DNA of 64,000 bases, taken from contig CM069872.1 in assembly GCA_036172665.1 (NCBI GenBank), positions 39,790,101 through 39,854,100 on the forward strand, written 5' to 3'. The notes beneath the pieces are model-generated. The model searched no databases, was not told the origin of the DNA, and was given only the letters and a program-made list of their open reading frames with translations. Source of the DNA: Prosopocoilus inquinatus (Eukaryota > Arthropoda > Insecta > Coleoptera > Lucanidae). Of the stretch, positions 32,589-42,352 are shown piece by piece (within the stretch, counting starts at the first letter, position 1; the number at the start of each line of letters is the position of its first letter). The translations under genes and the position numbers were made by a program.

Positions 32589-33700
32589 TAGAAGGTCGTC
32601 ATTCCAGAAACCTGGAAACGGAAGCATTCGAGGAATTTGCTTGGTTCACAGTATTTATTTATGGAATTCAAGAGAAATTGAAACGTTGCAACGCCTACTT
32701 CAAACAGGCCTGTTTTATTGCGCAGGAATTATTTCTTGGCATGCTTATCGAGTCTAGTGGTTACGGCAGTAAGTGTCCTATGTACTCAAGGATAGTTCAA
32801 AATAGTGAATTGCTGTGCTCTATTGCAATGTTAGAGTAATCAATTTTCTAACGAGTTAGTGTTTACTCTTTTGGATTCTTATTATACCTCGCTATTCAAC
32901 TATTTAGAGTAACATTATTTATTTCTCTCGAAGAGTTTTAGATTGTCCATAGAATTTAATATGAAAAAAAAGCAAATTTTATGACTCTATCTATATTTCA
33001 GAAGCAAATGGAGATAGATAAGAAATGTTTTCATATTTTTTGTAAACTCCAAAATAGCGCTGCTTTTTTTTATAATTTAACCGTCTTTGTGTAGTTTACG
33101 AAATCCCCATTTAACTAGTTGTAACCCTGTATAGTCGTTAATAATAATTCCTCTTCTTTACTCAACAATTACAAATAAAGTAAGAAAGAACAGAATAACT
33201 AACAATAAAATGAAACAACAATCTAAAAATAAGCAACTATTAGCAGAACAATGCGTAACACAAAAAGAGTGAATTCAGAACCATGAACTAAAGAAATAAC
33301 TCAATAATATGCAAAAAACAAGAAAAAAGAAAAACAGGAAAAGAAAATTGAACAAGAGAAGCGAAAAGCAATAACTACAAAAAGTGTAAGAAAATTAATA
33401 AAGTGTGTACCTATGATTCTGCCTGTATGGATATTGTCTGTTGCTGTTTAAGACATATTTTATTTAAAGTTTTAAAGAAATCTTTTTTGTTAAAACAACA
33501 GAACATGTTCTTTGCCTGCTCTGAACTACGCACTTTTCTGTTTTCTCATTGTACCCTTATTTTTTCATCAGCAAATCTTAAATTTCAAATTTCTATTTAA
33601 TCCACCAAAGAAGTACACTAGACAGCCCGGTTTTTAAAGTTGTGGAAAGCTTAAAATCTATAATAATTCACAATAAATGGCAGCAACGGTTGAGCCGATA
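32589..33700. repeat. No gene; CAGGGTT-type repeat end at 32935-33128
   Basis: Apart from the repeat end shared with 29976-30234 (terminus GTTGTAACCCTGTA at 33119-33132), the stretch is AT-rich with an A-rich run at 33230-33400. Overlapping frames at 32498-32839 arise from the microsatellite border and show no domain. Confidence 0.4.
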
Positions 33701-34170
33701 ATACAGGCTGATTCAAAATAAGTGTACGACCCGTCAACTACAGGTAGTACACAGCAAAAGAAAACAGAAAGTCTATATGCATATGGGGTCTAGCATCCAT
33801 AGTTTTTGAAAAACGCATTGACGATTCAGATTTAAATTGGTTAATGGGCACCAATGCAGCTGCATTGCGTCACAAGAGCAATGAACTCGCTTGAAATACA
33901 ACAAAACGCTGGCGTTTAGCTTGAAATGAAATTGTAAAACGTTTTTATTTATGGCTTCTTTCGGAAAAAAATGTATAATACGCAATTTTTTTCAGATAAA
34001 ATAGCGACTTACTATCGCTTTTTGACCTGACATTGCAGTAGGATAGACAAATTAAAGCGGGATTTGCTCCTAATAAGTCCCCCATGCAAGGCGGCCAAGC
34101 TTGCTGCCAAAGCATAATGAAAATTTTTAGAAAAATTTTGTGCAAATCGTTCTTGATTGCAGCGAAAACC

Positions 34171-34228
34171 TCGAGCAGCCTCTGGACAGCTGTTTCAGCC
34201 CTGCTTCTTCAGCAGAGACGTAGCTCGA
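34171..34228 (-). ncRNA. Hammerhead ribozyme, minus-strand member of copy 4
   Basis: Helix I TCGAGC/GCTCGA and CTCTG/CAGAG, core CTGAAGA, GAAA, ACAGCTGTC all intact. A 9-nt deletion shortens helix II to AGC-AGG-GCT. The triplet is GUC; cleavage is predicted between complement positions 34185 and 34184. Activity may be reduced by the short helix II. Confidence 0.8.
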
Positions 34229-34391
34229 CATTTCCACTGCAAACAAAAACGACTTGTGCAATTTATTCGCAATTGCGATGTAAGAGTCAACTAAAAAGCG
34301 ATAGTAAGATGTCGCTATTTTATCTGTTCATCACTCTTACATCGCAATTGCGAATAAATTGGACAAGTCGTTTTTGTTTGCAGTGGAAATG

Positions 34392-34456
34392 TCGAGCTAC
34401 GTCTCTGCTGAAGAAGCCCCAAGCAGGGCTGAAACAGCTGTCCAGAGGCTGCTCGA
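34392..34456 (+). ncRNA. Type I hammerhead ribozyme, intact copy
   Basis: Outer helix I TCGAGC (34392-34397) pairs perfectly with GCTCGA (34451-34456). Internal loop TACGT/GCT. Inner helix I CTCTG (34403-34407) with CAGAG (34443-34447). Core CTGAAGA (34408-34414). Helix II AGCCC (34415-34419), loop CAAGCA, GGGCT (34426-34430). GAAA (34431-34434). Helix III is AC/GT closed by AGCT. The cleavage triplet is GTC, with scission after C34442. All invariant hammerhead positions match, and the helix I internal loop opposite loop II is the layout used for tertiary contact in natural hammerheads. Confidence 0.9.
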
Positions 34457-34689
34457 GGTTTTCGCTGCAAGCACGAACCATTTGCACAAAATTTTTCTAG
34501 CAATTTTTTTCATTCAATTTTCATATTTGGTATGTATACGTAAGAAAATAATTTCCATTTTGGATTCAAAAGAGGTTGATTTCTGAAATGCCTCGACAAA
34601 ATTATTTCTTGCAATTTCACACATGACAGTGAATACACTCCTAAAGGGTCGGACACTTATTCTGAATCACCCTGTATATCTGAATAACT

Positions 34690-37300
34690 TTGAAGTATTT
34701 TTTTTCGTACACTCCCATGATTTCAAATAAATTGTATCGCGATTATTTACCTCTTCTACCGATAGTCATTTCAAAATATCTGTATCAGTAAGCACTTTAT
34801 TAGCAAACACATTTTTTTTTTGCATTCTCTTGATTTTACCATATACAGGATATTAAAAAAAAAAAAAAAACTGTATACTCTTTGGCAAATGATAGCAGAG
34901 ATTACACCAAGAAAATAGTTCTAATAAACCCACGTCCAATAATCAATACAGGTGTCCACGCTTTTGTTCAACTCTTTTAAAATTTTAATTTTTTTTGCAT
35001 AAAATTCGAGAACGATAAGTTATATAAAAAGCTTAATTTTTCGACATAAAACCAAAGGACTTCCGGTATTGCCCGAAGTGTTAACAACTTTTTTTATTTT
35101 GAATGGAACAAATGCCTTATATATTTTTAAGTTTTTATTTGGAATCTACAGATCATTATAAATACGTATCACTTGGTAATTTTGATTCCCAAATATTTTT
35201 TGGAAAATTTTTCGGTTATTTGGTGTGGCGAAACTCAGAAAAAGAAAAAAGTTTTCTATCAAAATCCATTATTAGAAATGGTATATTAGTAATTAAAGAA
35301 AAATGAAGGAGGCGTGGCCGCTCGAAAACAATCGCAGATCGACGTTTAACTGATTTAGCAGAGTTATAGTCCTTGATAGTCAGACAATTTTTTTTTTAAG
35401 TCTTTTAGCTCCGTTAACAAGAGAAGGTAAAAAACATCTCCATTAATAAGGAAGTTTTTATAGAAATGCAGAACTTACCTTCATCGAACTAATCGAAGAT
35501 TACTGGATGTATTTTTCATTAAGTTGCAAACTTCGGCATCTGTTGTGACTTTATAAAAAATTGATAACTACCTACCATGTGTAGAAACAAAAATTATGCT
35601 GAGGAAATTAACTTACATCATAGCCAGCAGCTTCAGTCGTGACGACTCCGGATGTTACTTAAACGTGACAATAAAAGAGCGTCATCAAATCTTAACCCTA
35701 GATGAGGAGAAGATCAAGGAAAATGGAAGTGACTCAATCTATGCAACAACTTTAACAGCAACAAAATGTAGTCAAATACATCGGCACTGTGTGTGGCGGA
35801 CTTAACGCCACCAAGTGTGTGCTTGCCTTAATGCATCAAATCAAACAGTGACTAATCGCAAACGCAATATCAACAGTAAAAAATATCTTTCAATGTTCAA
35901 ATTAACCATTGGCGGATCCGTCATAAGCTTTACATGAGACAAATCTGAATCTAATTATATTTGGTGTGGGGCGCCAAAACCAAAACGATGAAAACCATGC
36001 CACTCCCAATTGTAGCCGCAAATAGGGTTATCTCCCAGCTGTTTATCATCGTACGATCAGTCCTATTCTTCACCACCATTCACATATGAAGACACCAAAT
36101 GTAAGTGACTCCAGTTCGGAAACAGCTTTGCCGAAAGCAAGGTCTACATCAACGCAGCGCTGCTCCCCCAGAAGGATCCCCACAATCAGCCCAAAACTAA
36201 CGCTTGCTCAACAAGTTTGAACAATCAGGACCGCAACCTACAATAGCACCGAGTCGTACCCTACGATAATGAGTCGTCGCTTAAACGGGCATTAAAATCC
36301 AAAATTAAAAACGGTACAGAAACCGGAACTAAAGATTGGCCATAACCAAGAAGCTTGTAAGAGAAGACAAGTTCACGAAAAGAGAAAGGACGAAGCCTAA
36401 GACAAACTCTAACGAGTTTTGTTTCGCCAACGCCAAATCAAAACTGATGAAACGTCGCACCATGATGAAACCTCTCTCTGGAGTACATAACATCAACCAC
36501 TCTTCAGGCGCTCACACTGCGAAAATGGGACAACGCTCCCGTCCAAACAACACCACCACGCGTTGGGGTTGTCGCCGAATAACTCTGCCTGCTCCAAGTG
36601 CGAAGCCCACTAATAAAGCCAAAAGCTGGCCCTGTTCACTGTGCAAGTAAGGAGAGCTTGCACGAATCGAAAACGTCGTGACAACAGTAGGAACCAATCG
36701 TGTACATCATGACATAAAGAAGGCCCAATAGTATTAAAAGTCGCAAGAAACTGTAATTCTCATGAACTAGTCGCGAAAAAGTAGACGCCGACGAAGATTT
36801 ATGACTGGTCTGGCCGCGTGGACTAAATAATTTTGTCGATTTCCACAAAAAAATATGAGCTGCACCTCCAGACGATTGCAAAAGATGCGACAATTATATT
36901 TAAAAATACACACTCCAGACGGTATTGTTTACTTATGCGATAAAAGAAACGCCGGGACATCGAGAATTTTACGAAAATATATGACCGGTGTTTTATGAAG
37001 CGAATGCAGTCTGAGTTGTACTACATAGCGTGAGACCATTTGTGTTTTACGAATCCAATTAATTTTAGCGACGAAGACGATGTAAAAAAAACTATTTTTA
37101 ATGCAATTGTGATATTCTTTTTTATTATTTGTGTTAGTATCGTACTCTGTGATTACCTGTTTTATTTATATTTTACATTTATTCTTGGTTCTTTATACTT
37201 TTATATGACGAAATGTAATGACAATATCCGTATAAGGATCTACAAATTTCATATGCAATACAATGTAAAATTGACAATGTCCACATCCTTATTGATCAGT
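34690..37300. other. No gene recognised; decayed coding-like patch
   Basis: 34690-35590 is AT-rich, including a poly(A) run near 34856 next to TACAGGATATT. 35590-36900 is richer in GC and amino-acid-like texture, with a 104-codon frame at 36336-36650 (Lys/Arg/Thr-rich, ending SWPCSLCK). It looks like an old element or exon, but no motif could be confirmed. Confidence 0.25.
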
Positions 37301-37312
37301 GACAATAAACTA

Positions 37313-37334
37313 TATTATTATTATTATTATTATA
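37313..37334. repeat. (ATT)n microsatellite
   Basis: Seven or so ATT units just before the repeat start GGGCTATTCTGTA at 37380. Confidence 0.8.
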
Positions 37335-37529
37335 AAAACAGACGAAATAGGTGCAGCATGAAGCGTTTCGCACAATCAGGGCTATTCTGTAACTTGCAGT
37401 CCGTTTCGAGTGTCATTTCGAGGTAATATGCATCTCTCTTCAATTGGCGGTCGGCAATCCACTTGGATTGTTGTGAAATCATTTGTAGTTCTCGTCAGTT
37501 ATTAAAGACCATATCAATTGATATGATAT

Positions 37530-38165
37530 TAACATGAGCCCTTGGAAGCCAAAGATGAACAAAATATATAGGTATCTTAACTAAAAATACAGCAGTTATA
37601 TACAAATAAAATATAAAAAATCCCACATCCTCAAAAAAGAAAAAAAATCCAAAGTTCCATTTAAGCCACAATAATAAAAAATAGAAACCATTATAGGCAA
37701 CGAAGCTACCAAAATATAAAACAAAAGACACACACCCGCCTGAATACGTTCAGGTTGATACCCCCATCCAATAATCAACACCAACGTAGGAATTAAACTA
37801 AACTCAAAAAACAAGTAAAATACAAACAAATTTATAGAAGCAAAAGTACAAAATAAAGAAATCAATAAAATAAGTAAAGTAAACAAAAAAAGATCAATAA
37901 AATAATTCCTCCTATTAATTCTCGAACTTGCCATAATCGTTAAAGAACAAATTCAAAGCCTCAATAAAATTATTACATAAGAAAGCAAATCCACCCCAAA
38001 AAGTAACTGACATTAACATATCCTCAACCCAAGCCAATCTCCCTCAAAAAAAAAATTATACACATATAAACACACTGATTAAATCAAAATCCCCCCTTAA
38101 TAAAACTTAATGGAACAGAAAAAAATATTAAAAGTAAAAATTTTCTCATAACAAATTAAAAGACT
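37530..38165 (-). pseudogene. nad4: Nuclear mitochondrial insert: ND4 5' part
   Basis: Minus-strand frames give insect ND4: FFEFSLIPTLVLIIGWGYQP then ERIQAGVCLLFY, LNGTLDFF and, in a shifted frame, YLYITAVFLVKIPIYFVHLW LPRAHV. Similarity stops after RAHV near 37535, the insertion border. The N-terminal part up to the start (MRKFLLL... with the mitochondrial code, AGA=Ser) overlaps the ND4L end at about 38156-38162, as in insect mtDNA. Frameshifts show it is not functional in the nucleus. Confidence 0.9.
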
Positions 38166-38430
38166 CTATGTAATCATTACCGTAAGTCCGCATAATTAAA
38201 ACCAAAACAGATAATCTAAGGGCCCCCTCACAAACTCTGACAGTCAAATAAATTATTAAAAATATAACTCACCCAAATACACTCAAATAAATATATAAAT
38301 CTAAAAATAAACAAACCACTACAAACTCCAACCTAAGAAGCATTAATAATATATGTTTACGATTAATGCAAAAATATAATAAACCCATTAAATACATAAA
38401 AACAGAAGATCCAATCATCATTCTTCATCA
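38156..38430 (-). pseudogene. nad4l: Nuclear mitochondrial insert: ND4L
   Basis: Minus-strand reading with AGA=Ser gives LLMLLSLEFVVVCLF and TVSVCEGALSLSVLVLI, then MRTYGNDYIESFNLL, the ND4L C-terminus. It lies directly upstream of ND4 in the same orientation. Confidence 0.85.
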
Positions 38431-38431
38431 T

Positions 38432-38536
38432 GGCTTTGTCAGGAGTGCTATAAATCTATAGCGAAACGTTGAGTGTTTTCCCTTCATATCCGGTTCGAGA
38501 TTAAAAAAAATTTATACTTACAATTTTCATCGGACA
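38432..38536 (+). repeat. Hammerhead-like repeat between two mitochondrial pieces
   Basis: Replaces tRNA-Thr, tRNA-Pro and most of ND6. It reads GCTATAAATCTATAGC (perfect 6-bp stem), GAAACGTTGAGTGTT, and ends TTTTCATCGGACAAGAA. The same words occur at 31345-31390, 40765-40860 and 40970-41040. Confidence 0.6.
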
Positions 38537-38634
38537 AGAACAAACTTCAATTATCTACCTACTTACTAGTAACAATAATCGTAGTAATTAAAATTGTTAA
38601 TATCAAATACGGACCACTACGACATAGTAACTAA
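38537..38634 (+). pseudogene. nad6: Nuclear mitochondrial insert: ND6 3' end
   Basis: Frame ends IVNIKYGPLRHSN then TAA at 38632-38634, which overlaps the ATG of cytb (TAATG), as in insect mtDNA. Only about the last 30 codons remain. Confidence 0.75.
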
Positions 38635-39715
38635 TGAATTCGAAAGATCTTTCATGTCACAAAAGTTATTAACAACTCCCATATTGACCTTCCACCTCCA
38701 TCAAATATCTCCGCATGGTGAAACTTTGGATCTCTACTAGGATTATGCTTAGGAATCCAAATCATTAAAGGAATTTTTTTATCAATACACTACATTGCCA
38801 ACATCGACCTAGCCTTTAATAGAGTAGTCCAATTTCACGAGATGTAAATTATGGATGTCTCCGTCGAACAATCCACGCAAACGGGGCATCCTTCTTTATC
38901 TGCCTTTACCTACACGTAGGGCGAGGATTATACGTGTATTATAGATCATACAACCTAGAATTAACATGAACAGTAGGTGTTCTAATCTTATTTTGCGTAA
39001 CAGCAACGGCCTTCTTGGGATACGTATTACCCTGAGGACAAATATCCTTCTGAGGAGCAACCGTTATTACAAACCTTCTCTCCGCTATCCTAACAACAAT
39101 TGTCCAATGACTCTGAGGGGAATTCGTTGTTGATAACGCAACTTTGACACGATTTTTCGCTTTACACTTCCTACTACCCTTTATCGTTCTCGCTCTTGTG
39201 ATAATTCATCTCCTAATCCTCCACCAAACAGGATCTGATAACCCCTTAGGAACAAACAGAAATCTCGATAAAATCCCTTTCCAGTCTTACTTACTTTCCT
39301 CCATACGAAGACGTATTTGGATTTATTATAATAGCTATAGCTCTCAATTTCCTAGTAGGTACTCATAAATCCTAATCTCCTTGTTGATCCTGAAAACTTT
39401 ATTCCAGCCAACCCCTTAGTAACTCCTGTCCATATCCAACCAGAATGATATTTCTTATTTGCCTAGGCAATTCTCCAATCGATCCCAAACAAGCTAGGGG
39501 GGGGGGTAATTGCCTTATTAATATCAATTGCAATCCTCTTAATCATCCCATTCATTAATAAAAAAAAAATACTAAGAACCCAATTCTACCCTATCAATAA
39601 AATTCTATTTTGAACTTTTGTAGCAATTGTAGCTCTACTTACGTGAATTGGAGTCCACCCAGTAGAAGACCCCTATATCTTAACAGGCCAAATCTGCACT
39701 ATTCTATAATAGCCC
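38634..39715 (+). pseudogene. cob: Nuclear mitochondrial insert: cytochrome b
   Basis: Cytochrome b motifs appear in order: [49 protein letters not shown](TGA)[62 protein letters not shown] and VHPVEDPYILTGQI. TGA stands where Trp is required. There are several indels (near 38845, 39090, 39290, 39460) and a G tract at 39496-39505. Similarity ends near 39712. Confidence 0.92.
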
Positions 39716-39890
39716 TGAATTCTCTTAATAAATATTGCGCAGACGATGGTAATTGCGATTTGAAACTTGATATACAGGATATTTGCTCTTATTAGATTTT
39801 GTCGTTCAAGTGACGAAAGCTACTGGTTACCGTTGTTCACGTGATCAATGATAACCTAATCTTAATCCTAATTTTATTCAGTTTGGTCGT
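39716..39890. other. Short gap, nothing recognised
   Basis: Ordinary AT-rich sequence between the mitochondrial insert and the foldback transposon. Confidence 0.4.
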
Positions 39891-39893
39891 GTA

Positions 39894-42231
39894 CAGGGTG
39901 GATTAATTTCGATGTCTCTTATGGGCATCTCCGTAACTATAAGAGATAGAAAAAAATTAGTGGCCAAGTCTCGATCTCTTTTTTGGAGATTAAGTCAACA
40001 GCGTAAACAAAAATTGGCTATCTTCTTTTGTTTTCAAGTTATAGGCAAAAATTGTCATTTTCGACTTTTCGTTTTTCGGTCATATCTCGTTTATTTCTAG
40101 AGATATTAAAAAACTGTTTGAACATTATTTCGACACTTTTTGGAATACAATTCAGTGGTGCAGTTGATTTTTTAGTATTGGCTTAAATTTTCGAGATATA
40201 ACACAAAGTTATGTTTTTTCTAATGGAAATCATAGTAGGCAATGCCCTCATTAAATAGAGATTTTTTTTCTGTTTTCAAAAATATATACTTTATTGGGTT
40301 TATTTCTTATAATTAATAAGGAAAATGGCCATTTTTGTTATTATCTTTGCGTAACCTAGTCTCAATAGGCTGGCTTTAATGCAGTGCCGACATTTGCTTT
40401 GTTTTTATTAAATATTATCAAACTTTCAAACCTTCAGACAGTTTTGACCCGTAAAAAATTTCGGATTCACGATCGATCTCTGGCAAAAGCTTTTTTGTTT
40501 TTATTAAATATGAATGCACACAAATCTAATTTGATACATGTCCGAGTTTGTTTATATTTTACTATTTGTTGGTTTGTTTTTGTTTTTTGTGATTTTAATA
40601 AAATATAACTCAAGAGAAACAAAAAAAAGAAATATTAGTTTAGTTTTAATTTAGTTATTACTACATTTATGTTTATTCGGACAACTCGTTTTTGTGTTTT
40701 TGTGTTACCTTTTCGTTTCTCTTGACAACTGGTTTATTTACATTTTTTAATTCCTGATGAAACCATAAAGCGATAGCGAAACGTAGAGTGTTCTTGCGAT
40801 TTCACAGTGTCCCTTTTAAAGTTTAAAAACTATTTTCTCTCACATATTTCATCGGACAAGAGTCGAAATTTTTTCTTGAAGTCACTTCTTGTCCGATGGA
40901 CATTGTATAAAAATTGTTTGCAACCTTTAAACGGATACTGAAAATTGCACGAACATTCAACGTTTGTTCCTAGCGAAGCTATCAACCGATAGTGAAACGT
41001 TGAGTGTTCGTGCGATGTTGACCATTTAAAGATTGAAAACAATTTTTCTATAAATTTTCGGTCATAACATAATACATAGTTGAAAATATTCTTGTTAAAA
41101 TGTTGATGAAAACGTGATGAATGACAAACTCATTTTCAATAGAAAGTCAGATAGAAGCTTTTGTCAGAACGGTCGCTGAAAACGATAAAGCGGAATTTTG
41201 TAAATTAACGCGAATATGAAATTATTTACGCAGCCAAAACTGTGAAAATATTTGAAAGCTCGTTAATTTTTTTTTGCAAAACAAAAAATCGGCACCATAT
41301 TGAACCCAGCCTGTTGAGACTAGGATATTCACGCAAGGATAATAATAAAAATGACAGCTTTTCCTATTAATTATAAAAAAAACCAACAATATATATATTT
41401 TTCAACAGAAAAAAAATCTCTATTTAATTAAAGGTTTATTTAATTTAAGTTTTCTCTTTTTGTTTCTCTTAAGTTATATTTTATTAAAATCACAAAAAAC
41501 AAAAACAAACACACAAATAGTAAAATATAAACAAACTTGGACATGTATCAAATTAGATTTGTGTGCATTCATATTTAATAAAAACAAAAAAGCTTTTGCC
41601 AGAGATCGATCGTGATGAGTGCTACATTTCTCAAACGGAATTTCGTAAAATAAAGTGAATACGAAATTTTTTACGCGGGCAAAACTGTCTGAAGGTTTGA
41701 AAGTTTGATAATATTTAATAAAAACAAAGCAAATGTCGGCACTGTATTAAAGCCAGCCTATTGAGACTTGGGTACGCAAAGATAATAACAAAAATGGCAA
41801 TTTTTCTTATTAATTATAAGAAATAAACCCAATAAAGTATATATTTTTGAAAACAGAAAAAAAATCTCTATTTAATGAGGGCATTGCCTACTATGATTTC
41901 CATAAAAAAAACATAACTTTGTGTTATATCTCGAAAATTTAAGCCAATACTAAGAAATAAACTACACCACTGAATTGTATTCCAAAAAGTGTCGTAATAA
42001 TGTTCAAACAGTTTTTTTAATATCTCTAGAAATAAACGAGATATGACCGAAAAACGAAAAGTCGAAAATGGCAATTTTGGCCATAACTTGAGAACAAAAG
42101 AAGATAGCCAGTTTTTGTTTACGCTATTGACTTAATCTCCAAAAAAGAGATCGAGACTTGGCCACTAATTTTTTTCTATCTCTTATAGTTACGGAGATGC
42201 CCATAAGAGACATCGAAATTAATCCACCCTG
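39894..42231. mobile_element. Foldback transposon with >700-bp inverted arms
   Basis: Begins CAGGGTGGATTAATTTCGAT and ends with its complement, with TA on each side (39892-39893, 42232-42233). The left arm (to about 40625) and right arm (from about 41447) match at roughly 95% by eye; the right arm has about 45 bp absent from the left. The central 800 bp holds another decayed partial copy of the arm (about 41210-41445) and the hammerhead-like repeat. No transposase was found. Confidence 0.85.
40750..41040. repeat. GAAACGTTGAG hammerhead-like repeat, inverted copies
   Basis: 40753-40782 reads CTGATGA...GATAGCGAAAC. 40970-41040 reads GCTATCAACCGATAGTGAAAC then GTTGAGTGTTCGTGCGATGT. Between them (about 40848-40965) a third copy runs inverted, joined by ATCGGACAAGA/TCTTGTCCGAT. 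Each copy keeps part of a hammerhead core: 40753 has CTGATGA and GAAA but a poor helix II, 40970 has a good helix II but a degraded CTGATGA. Confidence 0.5.
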
Positions 42232-42233
42232 TA

Positions 42234-42350
42234 CAGGGTCCGCCACTCAATGTAAGCACAGTGTAGAACGTCGGTCGTAATGAAATCCCATTATGTAATT
42301 GCGTTGCCTCATGAATGATCGTGTGTGCTTGCTTGCGGTGGCGCACCCTG
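42234..42350. mobile_element. CAGGGT-ended MITE, 117 bp
   Basis: CAGGGTCCGCCACTCAATGT and, inward from the right, CAGGGTGCGCCACCGCAAGC. TA at 42232-42233 is shared with the foldback transposon, and a second TA follows at 42351-42352. Confidence 0.75.
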
Positions 42351-42352
42351 TA

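Larger units (their letters stand above)
33993..34499. mobile_element. Hammerhead-ribozyme element, copy 4: inverted dimer
   Basis: Target duplication GCAATTTTTTT (33982-33992 and 34500-34510). The left half (about 33993-34287) is nearly one whole unit on the minus strand: end module, AAGCGGGATTTG module, loop, a GGCCAAGCTTGCTGCC module, ribozyme and linker. The right half repeats end module, linker and ribozyme on the plus strand. The two ribozyme modules form long inverted arms (about 34106-34287 and 34333-34499). Adding the 6 bp linker-end junction and allowing for small deletions gives a unit length of about 310 nt. Confidence 0.85.
33704..34674. mobile_element. CAGGSTGATTC-ended transposon holding the ribozyme element
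   Basis: Ends CAGGCTGATTCAAAATAAGT GTACGACCC and, from the right inward, CAGGGTGATTCAGAATAAGT GTCCGACCC; about 32-bp inverted repeats with TA outside (33702-33703, 34675-34676). It is 971 bp, of which 507 is the inserted ribozyme element. No transposase frame remains. Confidence 0.8.

Noticed and set aside
1156..34586. Open frame MDKSFLFAV.MSSYVSAEEA shared by three ribozyme-element copies
   Set aside because: The frame lies exactly over the hammerhead and flanking pairs. Its conservation is explained by recent copying and RNA structure, and the opposite strand is open too. No start context or domain.
36336..36650. 104-codon frame ending in SWPCSLCK
   Set aside because: Suggestive of a decayed zinc-knuckle gag, but the CCHC pattern is not satisfied in any frame.
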